From assembly GCA_017407755.1 (NCBI GenBank), contig JAFQVY010000015.1, forward strand, positions 110,798 through 174,797: a DNA stretch of 64,000 bases, given 5' to 3'. The translations under genes and the position numbers were made by a program. The stretch comes from Clostridia bacterium. Lineage in GTDB: Bacteria > Bacillota > Clostridia > Oscillospirales > Acutalibacteraceae. Of the stretch, positions 51,134 through 58,702 are shown in pieces. Position 1 is the stretch's first letter, and each line of letters starts with the position of its first letter. Below the pieces are notes generated by a model. It was not told where the DNA came from. It worked only from the letters and a program-made list of their open reading frames with translations, and did no database searches.

Positions 51134-52072
51134 TTGGATTTTTCGGATATGAAAACCAAAATCTATTCACAGAATGTTTTGCTCAACGGCTGTGGTGAGG
51201 ACAACCGTTGCACTTGCAATAAATGTACAGGCTCTTGCTTTGCCTCATGTACCCCCGGCCCTATGGGGCCTCAGGGTCCTGTTGGACCTCAAGGCCCTCA
51301 GGGAGAGGCTGGCCCCGTAGGTCCTCAAGGACCTCCGGGTGCCACAGGACCTCAGGGTGCTCAGGGGCCGCAAGGACCACAAGGTCCCATTGGTGAAACA
51401 GGCGCTCAAGGCCCACAGGGCGTACAAGGCGTTCAGGGACTTCAAGGACTCCAAGGTCCCGTTGGTGAAACAGGTCCTGTTGGCCCTCAGGGTCCTGCTG
51501 GTGAGACTGGTCCGGTAGGTCCTCAGGGTCCCGTTGGCGAGACAGGTCCCGTAGGTCCTCAGGGTCCCGTTGGCGAGACCGGTCCTGTTGGCCCTCAGGG
51601 TCCCGTTGGCGAGACAGGTCCCGCAGGCCCTCAGGGAATCCCCGGCGGGGTGCTCAGCTTTGCTGATTTTTATGCACTTATGCCTCCCGATAACGCCGCA
51701 ACCGTCGCACCGGGCACTGACGTAAGCTTCCCTCAGAACGGTGCAATCAGCGACACCAATATCACAAGGCTTGGCGACAGCTCATTTAGCCTTGCTGACA
51801 TCGGAACTTATCAGGTATATTTCAACGTACCTGTTGACGAAGCCGGTCAGCTTGTGCTGACGTTAAACGGTGCAGATTTAGACTACACCGTTGCAGGGCG
51901 TGCTACGGGAGCCTCTCAGATAACAGGAATGGCACTTGTAGAAACAACTGCTGAAGACTCTGTTCTGACCCTAAGAAACCCCGCAGGAAACGCCGCCGCT
52001 CTGACAATTACACCACTTGCAGGCGGTACAAGACCTGTTTCGGCACATCTTGTAATCGTTCAAATAAGCTAA
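51134..52072 (+). CDS. Collagen-like protein with Cys-rich N-terminus and BclA-like C-terminal domain
   Basis: 312 residues from TTG 51134, seven bases after aaggag; the first ATG (51149) is too far from a ribosome site. Residues 1-41 have six Cys (20, 26, 28, 31, 35, 39) and no signal peptide. Residues 42-170 are 43 Gly-X-Y triplets rich in GPQ, GPV and GET, which should form a triple helix. The C-terminal 140 residues (FADFYALMPPDNAATVAPGTDVSF) form a beta-jellyroll of the BclA/TNF-like type, known to trimerise exosporium hair proteins. Lack of a signal suggests assembly on the spore inside the mother cell. Five 36-bp units repeat within the helix. Confidence 0.9.
   Translation: MDFSDMKTKIYSQNVLLNGCGEDNRCTCNKCTGSCFASCTPGPMGPQGPVGPQGPQGEAGPVGPQGPPGATGPQGAQGPQGPQGPIGETGAQGPQGVQGVQGLQGLQGPVGETGPVGPQGPAGETGPVGPQGPVGETGPVGPQGPVGETGPVGPQGPVGETGPAGPQGIPGGVLSFADFYALMPPDNAATVAPGTDVSFPQNGAISDTNITRLGDSSFSLADIGTYQVYFNVPVDEAGQLVLTLNGADLDYTVAGRATGASQITGMALVETTAEDSVLTLRNPAGNAAALTITPLAGGTRPVSAHLVIVQIS
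51455..51634 (+). repeat. Five tandem 36-bp units encoding GPVGETGPVGPQ
   Basis: Five consecutive 12-residue units with few changes (GPA for GPV in units 2 and 5). Nearly identical at DNA level in the last units, so the copy number may vary between strains. Confidence 0.85.
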
Positions 52073-52076
52073 AAAA

Positions 52077-52120
52077 AGACTGCTCTTAAGGCTAATCTTA
52101 GGAGCAGTCTCATTATTTTT
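52077..52120. terminator. Bidirectional terminator between collagen-like and SulP genes
   Basis: AGACTGCTC-TTAAG / CTTAG-GAGCAGTCT stem (52077-52110), then CATTATTTTTAT. Confidence 0.8.
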
Positions 52121-53765
52121 ATACCTTTGCCTCCATCAATCTTGCAAATGCAAGGTCAGCACTTACAAAGTAGCTTTCCTCACCTACAAGGTCTGTAACG
52201 CCGGCGCGGTCAAGGGTTAATTTTGCACGTTTTGTCATACCGCAAAACATAACCGCAACTTCTCTTTCCTTAAGGCTTTCTACCATTTCAAGCACAACCT
52301 TCGCACCTGCAACGTCAATGCTGGGCACTCCCCTCATAGACAAAAGAACTGTGTGGCTGTCAGCCTTTACTTCCTGAAGCTTCTTTTCAAGCTCACTGGC
52401 TGAAGCAAAGTAAAGAGGCCCTGTAACATAAGCTACCTGAACACCTCTGAAGTCCTCTTTTTCGCAGTCGATTTTGCCCTTAAGCTTTTCGGGGTCAACG
52501 TCTGAAAAATGCACCGAAACATGCGCAGACTGTGCCATATACATAATCGCAGAGTAAAGCACACCTAAAACGATTGCGATGGTAAGGTCGAACAAAACGG
52601 TACAAATCATTGTAAGCAAGAACTGGCTTATGGAGGTTTTGAACTTGTGCTTAAAGATAAATTTAATGTCGTCCCACTCGTTCATCTTAAAGGCGGTAAC
52701 CATAAGCACCGCCGCTAAAGCTGAAAGGGGAATTTTTGACATAACGCCGCCAAGTAAGAACATCGCCGCCAAAAGGAAAACAGAGTGAAATACGCTTGTA
52801 AGCCTTGTTTGCTCCCCTGATTTTATAGCAACAGAAGTTCTTGCAATTGCCGCCGTGGCAGGCACACCGCCTAAAAGAGGCAAAATCATATTGCCAACGC
52901 CCTGAGCAACAAGCTCCCTATCAGCGTCAAAAGGCTCTTTTTTCATTCGAGAGGCACTTGCTCCGCAGAGCAGGCTTTCAATAATCGCCAAAGCCGCAAT
53001 GGTAAAAATGGGTGATGCAAGATTTTTAATCATATCAAGGTTTACCCCCTCAAGAGTAAGCCTTTCTGAAAGCAATAAAGTCTTGGGAATATCGCCGACA
53101 ACTGCAACATTAAAGCCGAAAATCATCTGCACCGCAGTTGCAAGAACTATAGAAACTAAGGAAGCAGGGACTCTCATGCCCCATTTTTTTGGCCATAAAA
53201 TCATAACCGCCATAGCTCCCACAGCAATTAAGGTTGTGGTAAGGTCGGGAGTAAAACCAAGCTTAAAGTAAGAGGCAATCTTTTCAATAATTCCTGTGCC
53301 TTCGCTTACTGTTCCGAAGAAATTATCCACCTGACCCATAGCAATTGTAATGGCAATACCTGAGGTAAAACCCATAATAACCGACGAAGGAATAAAGCTT
53401 ATGAGCCTGCCCAATTTAAAAATTCCGCACAAAAGCATAATCACACCTGCTAAGAAACAGGCAATAAAAACGCCTTTAAGCTCGTAAGTCATAACAATTG
53501 AAATAAGCACCGCACTCATAGCGCCTGTCGGGCCCGAAATCTGGTAAGATGCACCCGAAAGCATACCAATAACGATACCTGCCACAATTGCAGTAACCAT
53601 ACCTGCCGCCGCGGTTGCACCGCCCGATACACCAAAAGCCAGAGCCAAAGGCAAAGCTACCGCACAAACCGTCAGTCCTGCCGTAAGGTCTTTTGTAAAC
53701 TTCTGTACATTGTAACCCTTAAATTCAAGCTTAAGGTCACTTATGTACTTTTTCACCATACCCAT
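52119..53765 (-). CDS. SulP family anion transporter with STAS domain
   Basis: 548 residues. About twelve membrane helices (20-410) carry the SLC26/SulP signatures: FTKDLTAGLTVCAVALPLALAFG near 28, SGPTGAMSAV near 76, and ESLLCGASASRM near 265. A C-terminal STAS domain (about 435-540; PLYFASASELEKKL and SMRGVPSIDVAGAKVV) is cytoplasmic. Members carry sulfate, bicarbonate or dicarboxylates, and the substrate here is open. The STAS Asp/Ser region resembles anti-sigma antagonists. ttgaggg precedes the ATG. A single-gene unit. Confidence 0.93.
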   Translation of the reverse strand: MGMVKKYISDLKLEFKGYNVQKFTKDLTAGLTVCAVALPLALAFGVSGGATAAAGMVTAIVAGIVIGMLSGASYQISGPTGAMSAVLISIVMTYELKGVFIACFLAGVIMLLCGIFKLGRLISFIPSSVIMGFTSGIAITIAMGQVDNFFGTVSEGTGIIEKIASYFKLGFTPDLTTTLIAVGAMAVMILWPKKWGMRVPASLVSIVLATAVQMIFGFNVAVVGDIPKTLLLSERLTLEGVNLDMIKNLASPIFTIAALAIIESLLCGASASRMKKEPFDADRELVAQGVGNMILPLLGGVPATAAIARTSVAIKSGEQTRLTSVFHSVFLLAAMFLLGGVMSKIPLSALAAVLMVTAFKMNEWDDIKFIFKHKFKTSISQFLLTMICTVLFDLTIAIVLGVLYSAIMYMAQSAHVSVHFSDVDPEKLKGKIDCEKEDFRGVQVAYVTGPLYFASASELEKKLQEVKADSHTVLLSMRGVPSIDVAGAKVVLEMVESLKEREVAVMFCGMTKRAKLTLDRAGVTDLVGEESYFVSADLAFARLMEAKV

Positions 53766-53940
53766 ATATAACCCTCAATCTTAATAAAATGAACAGGCTA
53801 ATTATAACAAATATTTTTCTGATTTTCAGCACTTTTCGCCAAATCAATCGTAGAACTTTTACAGACTGAGGTTTTAAATTTTAGGTAAATTTCATAATAC
53901 AAAAGCTCCTCTTAAAAGTCAAGAGAAGCTTCTAATTCTG

Positions 53941-54678
53941 TTATTTACCCAATTCACTTTCATTTACATTGGGATTGAAATATCTGTAGTCTTTTTTCTT
54001 GTCTTTATATACTATTGCTTTCTCGGGACAGCGGTGATAACACCCAAGGCAAGCAACACATTTGTCGGCAAACTCTACCCTGCCGTCCTTCACCGAAATA
54101 TTGCCTGCAGGGCAAAGCTTAACACATTTTTCGCAAAGTATGCACTTTTCTGTTACACTGAAATCATCGGCAATTTTATGCCAGTTACCCTTATTCTCGT
54201 AGTAAATCTTTGCAAATTTTGCTTTGGTCTTAGGATAGTTTTCCTCGTCATTTCGGATTTTTTCAATTACCTTTGACACCAAATCAGGTGCTTTTTTTAG
54301 AATTTTCTTTTGATAAGCAAGGGGAACTGTAAAGTCCAAGGTATAATTTTCGGGCATTTTTACTGTGAAAACACCTTTTATGTCAAGACCGCTGTTCTTG
54401 GCGTGCTCATATGCAAGTCCGTCTGCACCAAATACCGCACCGCCAAAATTAAGCACAATATAAACAGGTACTGGTTTCGGCAAAGTAGGTATAAAATCAA
54501 ACACATGCACAGGTAAACCAAAGGAATATATAGGCGATATTATAATAATTTTATCAAACTCTTCAGCATCTCCCTTGTATTTTGGGATGTATAGCACTTC
54601 ACCGCCCAAAACACTTTGCATCTCTTTAGCAATAAAAAGACTGTTGCCCGTTGAGGAAAAATAAAAAATACCATTCAT
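53941..54678 (-). CDS. EFR1 family ferredoxin with flavodoxin-like N-terminus
   Basis: 245 residues from ATG 54678, one base after the stop of the upstream regulator gene; a GTG nine bases earlier is possible. Residues 3-150 are flavodoxin-like, with FYFSSTGNSLFIA as the FMN phosphate loop and SPIYSFGLPVHVFDFI. Residues 180-235 hold two [4Fe-4S] ferredoxin motifs, CILCEKCVKLCP and CVACLGCYHRCP. The fusion carries electrons between FMN and iron-sulfur centres in the cytoplasm; partner and pathway are unknown. Translation is coupled with the upstream XRE regulator. Confidence 0.92.
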   Translation of the reverse strand: MNGIFYFSSTGNSLFIAKEMQSVLGGEVLYIPKYKGDAEEFDKIIIISPIYSFGLPVHVFDFIPTLPKPVPVYIVLNFGGAVFGADGLAYEHAKNSGLDIKGVFTVKMPENYTLDFTVPLAYQKKILKKAPDLVSKVIEKIRNDEENYPKTKAKFAKIYYENKGNWHKIADDFSVTEKCILCEKCVKLCPAGNISVKDGRVEFADKCVACLGCYHRCPEKAIVYKDKKKDYRYFNPNVNESELGK

Positions 54679-54679
54679 A

Positions 54680-55426
54680 TTATTCACTCTCTTTTTTGCC
54701 TAAAGCTTTCTTAATCCCCTCCACCACACAGTAGAAAACAGGAATTGTAAGCAATATGAGCCAGCTTGGATGCCAGACTTGCATAAACATACCAACAGCC
54801 AGATATGCACCTACCGCCAAAACAGGAAAGGCAAATTTGCCTATGTCCTTAGCTTTAATTGCCTCAATAAGAGAGTAATACACAGGCACAAGGAAGAATA
54901 TGAGCCAAGCTGTTGTCCATCCGCCCCAGATTCCTGAAAAACCCCAGCCGAGAAAAAGTGAGATAATTATAACAGGAAAAGGCATATAAAGCCAAAAGTA
55001 ATAGGCAGGCTTTATTTCATGACGCTCACCTTTATCGTCAACGTAATATTTTTCGTCATCTAAAACGTGGACTTTTTCCTCGCCTTTGGTTACAACGTGA
55101 ATACCCTCTTTAAAAGAAATATTCACCTTGTCGCCGTCTTTGGTGTTGACGTGGATACCATCCTTAAGGCTAACGTGTACCTCGTCTTTTTCAGGCAAAG
55201 CTTCTTCGGGCTCTTCTTTAGCGGTTTTAAGACCCAGCATTTCATCTAAAGATACTCCGTAAAGCTCAGCCAGTGTTACTAAGTTATCAGTATCAGGGGA
55301 TGCCTCGCTCCTCTCCCATTTAGAAACAGCCTGACGCGAAACGCCGATTTTTTCTGCAAGTTCTTCCTGAGAAAGTCCTGCCTGCTTTCTATACTGTAAC
55401 AATCTGTTTGCGGTTTCAATGTTCAT
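54680..55426 (-). CDS. Membrane-bound XRE-family regulator
   Basis: 248 residues. HTH domain at 8-65 (RKQAGLSQEELAEKIGVSRQAVSKWERSEASPDTDNL pattern). A Glu/Lys/Asp-rich linker (70-135) has three similar beta segments: VHVSLKDGIHVNTKDG, KVNISFKEGIHVVTKG and a third. The C-terminal half has about four membrane helices (145-240). This architecture is widespread in Firmicutes and lets a DNA-binding protein sense the membrane or envelope. The target is unknown; the coupled ferredoxin gene is a candidate. atgaggtttattt precedes the ATG. Confidence 0.88.
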   Translation of the reverse strand: MNIETANRLLQYRKQAGLSQEELAEKIGVSRQAVSKWERSEASPDTDNLVTLAELYGVSLDEMLGLKTAKEEPEEALPEKDEVHVSLKDGIHVNTKDGDKVNISFKEGIHVVTKGEEKVHVLDDEKYYVDDKGERHEIKPAYYFWLYMPFPVIIISLFLGWGFSGIWGGWTTAWLIFFLVPVYYSLIEAIKAKDIGKFAFPVLAVGAYLAVGMFMQVWHPSWLILLTIPVFYCVVEGIKKALGKKESE

Positions 55427-55688
55427 AAATAAACCTCATCTTTCATTTTTGGTACGGGCAAATACTACCCCAAACACCAAAAAAAGACCATACATTTTAG
55501 TTTGAAACGCCGCAACTAACAGTTGCGACCGCTTGCCGCGGTGGGCAAATCGCCTTTGTAGAGGGATTTTTCAAAGGTAACCGTCATTGACGGCGGATTT
55601 ATTATTTTTGGACGTTTATTTGTAGGAAAGGAAGTTTATCTCCAAATCAATAATATATAACCGCACTTCTTAACTGTTACTTATTACC
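55427..55688. repeat. Intergenic region with a cluster of short hairpins
   Basis: No gene is seen. CGCAACT-aac-AGTTGCG (55511-55527), TTGCC-gcggt-GGGCAA (near 55533-55548), and CCGTCA-tt-GACGG (near 55581-55592) follow each other within about 90 bases. Its GC-rich character contrasts with the flanks, like the element at 27145-27190, with which it shares TCGCCTTTG. Confidence 0.4.
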
Positions 55689-57191
55689 TTAAATGTCAAG
55701 ACCCTCGCATTCTTTCAAAAAGCCCATAAGCTTAGATAGAATAACCTCAACGCCACCTTCGGTATTGCTCTCAATATTAAGAGGCATAATGGGGTCGTGA
55801 ACCGAAAGCCTTAAGAGGAACCAACCGTCGCCGTCATACTCACCAAAGGACACTCTTATGCCCTCGCGGTTGTCATCAGCAACATTCCAGCCCTTTTGAG
55901 CCTCGGCGTAAGCTGTAAGCTTTTCGATAACACTCTTGCCGTACCGGGCAAAGTCGGCTTCTTTAATCTTTATGCGGATTTCCTTTTCCTCTTTGCACTC
56001 CTTTAGGTCTTTGATTAAATCGGAAATATCTTTGCCCTCACGTCTTAACTGTGCCATTTTGATGATAATTTTTGTGCAAAGGTAGGCGCCGTCGTCAAGG
56101 AAATAGTTTTCCTTCATAGCGGCGTGGCCTGAGGTTTCAATTGCCAAGGGACAGCAAATGCCCTGAGCCTCAAGCTCAATCGCCTTGTCGATAACGTTCT
56201 TATATCCGCGGCGATATCTGTAATGCTTGCCGCCAAGATTTTTCTCGATAAACTCCTTAAGTCCGTCTGAGGTAATGGAGTCGGTAACGATTGTACCGCC
56301 CTCGTTCTCTTCAAGGGCAATTGCCGAAGCCAAAGCCACAAGGCGGTTGCGGTTGATTTCATTACCTTTGCTGTCTACTGCGGCACCGCGGTCAACGTCG
56401 GTGTCAAAAATTACGCCAAGGTCAGCACCGCTTTCAACTACAGCCTCTGAAATAGCCACCATAGCCACCTTGTCCTCAGGGTTGGGAACGTGGTTAGGGA
56501 ACATTCCGTCAGGGTCAAGATATCTGGAGCCTGTGGTATCAGCACCTAAAACTTTAAGCACCTTGTCTGCATAAAAACCGCCAACGCCGTTGCCTGCATC
56601 AACACAGATGTGAAGTCCCTTTAAAGGCAACTCGTAGTCCTCGGCATTAACGCCTTTTTTAATAATATCACAGAGGATTTCTGCATATCTGTCCATAAAG
56701 TTGACTTTTTTCATCAGTCCGTTAAGTGCATCTACGGGAGCAAGACCTGCCTGAGCGTACTCTAAAATCTCAGTAATATCAGAGCCCTCTAAACCACCCT
56801 GACGTGTAAAGAACTTAAGACCATTACGATTAAAAGGATGATGGCTTGCGGTAATCTGCACAGCGGCGTCACAGCCTAATTCAACTGTAGTCATAAACAT
56901 AGAAGGTGTAGTACTGAGACCGCAATCAAGGACTTCTATGCCGTAATCTGAGAGAGTTTTAATTACAATGCCTGCAATTCTTTCGCCCGAAATTCTGGAA
57001 TCTCTGCCCACTGCTACCTTCATATCTGTAATTTTTTTGCTTAATTTATTGCCAAGAAAGCGTGCAAAGCCGCCTGCCATATTGCGAACTACCTCATCAG
57101 TAAGGTTAACAGGCTGACCCTCAACGCCCTCTGAAGCCACACCGCGGATATCGGTGCCGCTTTTAAACTGTTTATAAAAATCGTTTAACAT
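55689..57191 (-). CDS. Phosphomannomutase/phosphoglucomutase family protein
   Basis: 500 residues in the four-domain alpha-D-phosphohexomutase layout. The phospho-Ser loop is TASHHPFNRNG near 114 (TASHNP is commonest; His replaces Asn). The Mg site is DTDVDRGAAVD near 259, the sugar loop is ETSGHAAMKENYFLDDGAY near 350, and the phosphate site near 445 is DDNREGIRVSF. It interconverts hexose-1- and -6-phosphates (glucose, mannose or glucosamine), supplying nucleotide sugars. Which one is not decided by sequence; the size and GTDIRG start suggest the PMM/PGM branch. ggcggtattatt precedes the ATG. Confidence 0.93.
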   Translation of the reverse strand: MLNDFYKQFKSGTDIRGVASEGVEGQPVNLTDEVVRNMAGGFARFLGNKLSKKITDMKVAVGRDSRISGERIAGIVIKTLSDYGIEVLDCGLSTTPSMFMTTVELGCDAAVQITASHHPFNRNGLKFFTRQGGLEGSDITEILEYAQAGLAPVDALNGLMKKVNFMDRYAEILCDIIKKGVNAEDYELPLKGLHICVDAGNGVGGFYADKVLKVLGADTTGSRYLDPDGMFPNHVPNPEDKVAMVAISEAVVESGADLGVIFDTDVDRGAAVDSKGNEINRNRLVALASAIALEENEGGTIVTDSITSDGLKEFIEKNLGGKHYRYRRGYKNVIDKAIELEAQGICCPLAIETSGHAAMKENYFLDDGAYLCTKIIIKMAQLRREGKDISDLIKDLKECKEEKEIRIKIKEADFARYGKSVIEKLTAYAEAQKGWNVADDNREGIRVSFGEYDGDGWFLLRLSVHDPIMPLNIESNTEGGVEVILSKLMGFLKECEGLDI

Positions 57192-57221
57192 AATAATACC
57201 GCCTTTTCAAAATATATCTTA

Positions 57222-57250
57222 ATTGTAGCACAAAGAAAGTAAAACATCAA
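57222..57250 (-). promoter_or_regulatory. Phosphohexomutase promoter
   Basis: Minus strand TTGATG (57250-57245), 17 bases, TACAAT (57227-57222). Confidence 0.65.
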
Positions 57251-57501
57251 CCTAACCTTACTAAAAATTGGCTTTGCAATGCCTTTTTAGGTGTCAAAGT
57301 CTAAGACTTACTCAAATTTGTAGAAACTGAACAATTAAATTTTAAAAAATCAAATTTTAGGTGTAATTTGACTATGCACAAAAAGTCGAAGCAAAATCGG
57401 CCAAGCAACCGATTGTGCAAATTATATAATTTTAGTCAACTATAATATGCAATTATTATAAGCTGTTTGACATTGTGCACAAGCATCTCGCTATTTATTT
57501 G

Positions 57502-57529
57502 TTGACTTTTACGAATTTCCTGCTATAAT
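57502..57529 (+). promoter_or_regulatory. Promoter of the HPr-like gene
   Basis: TTGACT (57502-57507), 16 bases, TATAAT (57524-57529). Confidence 0.75.
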
Positions 57530-57535
57530 GAAATC

Positions 57536-57650
57536 ATCAGGTAAGGTCCACCTGATAACAGCGAAACTCAAAATGTTCTGAAGTTCGTTGTTAAGGATAA
57601 TGCCAAATGGTAAATGGCAGCACGAAAATTTTATAAAGGAGGAAATGCAA
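57536..57650 (+). promoter_or_regulatory. Structured 5' leader of the HPr-like gene
   Basis: About 115 bases without a convincing gene. Three possible hairpins follow each other: CAGGT / ACCTG (57539-57556), AACAGCGAA / TTCGTTGTT (57557-57594), TGCCA / TGGCA (57601-57619). No known riboswitch class was recognised. It ends in aaaggaggaaatgcaa and ATG 57651. Confidence 0.4.
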
Positions 57651-57914
57651 ATGACATCAGTTATTAATTTGCACAACATCGATGTAGCTAAGTTCCTCGC
57701 CGTGCTCGATACTTGCAAAGGCAATGTCTACCTCGTAACAAGAGAGGGCGACCACCTTAATCTTAAAAGCAAGCTTTGTCAGCTCATTGGCTTAACCAAG
57801 CTTATCGAGGGCGGCAAGATCACCGACGCTTACATTCTGTGCGACAATAAGGAAGACGAGTCCAAGCTCTTCAGACTTGATTTATTCGGTGAATCAGCAA
57901 CAAAGACTGCATAA
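57651..57914 (+). CDS. HPr-like (Crh-like) protein lacking the active-site His
   Basis: 87 residues from ATG 57651 (aaaggagg upstream); in-frame starts further 5' fall in the leader. Length and pattern resemble HPr, the PTS phosphocarrier: a short beta start, a helix where HPr has LHARPA, then GNVYLVTREGDHLNLKSKLCQLIGLTK, which aligns with the HPr stretch leading to Ser46 (LKSI). The Ser is kept, while the phosphorylatable His15 region reads NIDVAKF with no His. Bacillus Crh likewise lacks His15 and works in carbon catabolite control through Ser46. A similar regulatory role is inference, and the assignment rests on pattern only. Confidence 0.5.
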   Translation: MTSVINLHNIDVAKFLAVLDTCKGNVYLVTREGDHLNLKSKLCQLIGLTKLIEGGKITDAYILCDNKEDESKLFRLDLFGESATKTA

Positions 57915-57962
57915 ATTACTTTTGTTTACTTCGTTTTCACGTTAATTTCAAAAAATCCTTGC

Positions 57963-57999
57963 AGAAACACCCTTGGCCTCGGTCAGGGGTGTTTTTGCA
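57963..57999 (+). terminator. Terminator of the HPr-like gene
   Basis: AACACCC ... GGGGTGTT with inner pairing, then TTTTGC. Confidence 0.65.
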
Positions 58000-58042
58000 T
58001 CCGTTAGCCACGGCGGGTTGGTTATGTAAAAAATAATCACGC

Positions 58043-58071
58043 TTGAAATCATCAATAAAATGTTTTATAAT
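58043..58071 (+). promoter_or_regulatory. queT promoter
   Basis: TTGAAA (58043-58048), 17 bases, TATAAT (58066-58071). Confidence 0.75.
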
Positions 58072-58091
58072 TAACTTTGCCTTTAATCGGC

Positions 58092-58136
58092 GGTCAGTTC
58101 GCAAAATCCTGACCCAAAATAAAACTACGAGAGGAA
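58092..58136 (+). ncRNA. preQ1-I-type riboswitch
   Basis: Stem GGTCAG (58092-58097) / CTGACC (58109-58114) encloses the loop TTCGCAAAATC. An A-rich tail CAAAATAAAACTACGAG follows. This is the compact stem, C-containing loop and A-rich 3' tail of preQ1 class I aptamers. The loop TTCG could pair with CGAG just before the ribosome site gagaggaaa, making the usual pseudoknot and hiding the start signals when preQ1 is bound. The gene behind is queT, a known member of this regulon. Confidence 0.75.
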
Positions 58137-58144
58137 AACTTTAT

Positions 58145-58681
58145 ATGCAAAATAAAAAGAAACGAACCTTTTTTATGGTAGAGGCAGCTTTAATTGCGGC
58201 ACTTTACATTGCCCTTTGCTACGCTCAGGAGCTTATTCTGCCCTCTTCTGCAACAGGTGCAATTCAGGTGCGAATTGCCGAGGCTCTATCAGTTCTTGTG
58301 TGCTTTACTCCTGCGGCTATTCCGGGACTTGCGGTAGGCTGTTTTGTCACAAACTTGCTGACTGTGGGCGTTATACCCACCGACCTTGCCCTTGGCACCC
58401 TTGCTACCCTTTTAGCTTCCCTTGCTGGCTATGCTTTAAGAAACGTAAAGTTTATCAAAATCCCTTTTCTCACCTTGCTGATGCCTGTAATCTTCAACGC
58501 TGTGATTATCGGTATGGAAATCGAAATTTTCTACATCGAAGGCAATTTCACTTTATCGGGCTTTTTAATTCAGGCAGGATTTGTTGGTCTTGGCGAGCTT
58601 GTTGCCTGTGTTGGTCTTGGAACCCCACTATACCTTGTGCTTAAAAAACTTGATATTTTTAATCAAAAAAACCTTCCTTAA
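58145..58681 (+). CDS. queT: QueT family queuosine-precursor transporter
   Basis: 178 residues from ATG 58145 (gagaggaaa upstream); an earlier in-frame start lies upstream of the riboswitch and is rejected. Five to six membrane helices. The signature is VRIAEALSVLVCFTPAAIPGLAVGCFVTNLL near 40-70, typical of the QueT (DUF988) substrate-binding family. Members bring queuosine precursors such as preQ1 into the cell, some with an ECF module. The preQ1-type leader supports this. The stop lies inside the terminator hairpin. Confidence 0.93.
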   Translation: MQNKKKRTFFMVEAALIAALYIALCYAQELILPSSATGAIQVRIAEALSVLVCFTPAAIPGLAVGCFVTNLLTVGVIPTDLALGTLATLLASLAGYALRNVKFIKIPFLTLLMPVIFNAVIIGMEIEIFYIEGNFTLSGFLIQAGFVGLGELVACVGLGTPLYLVLKKLDIFNQKNLP

Positions 58682-58702
58682 AAAAGGAAGGTTTTGTTTT
58701 AC
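58667..58702. terminator. Terminator of queT, shared with the MerR-family gene
   Basis: AAAACCTTCCTT / AAGGAAGGTTTT with an A-rich loop, then GTTTT. It includes the queT stop codon. Confidence 0.85.

Larger units (their letters stand above)
57192..57650. other. Intergenic region with divergent promoters, a nested hairpin and a structured leader
   Basis: No gene is seen in 459 bases. It holds the phosphohexomutase promoter at its left end. A nested hairpin follows (TGCACA at 57375 pairing with TGTGCA at 57414, inside it AATCGG / CCGATT), then the promoter of the HPr-like gene at 57502-57529. The motif TGCACA/TGTGCA recurs near 57472. It may be a regulator site. Confidence 0.45.

Noticed and set aside
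51455-51634. Regular 36-bp repeats that could suggest a CRISPR array
   Set aside because: The repeats are direct, without spacers, and in frame with Gly-X-Y coding, so they belong to the collagen-like gene.
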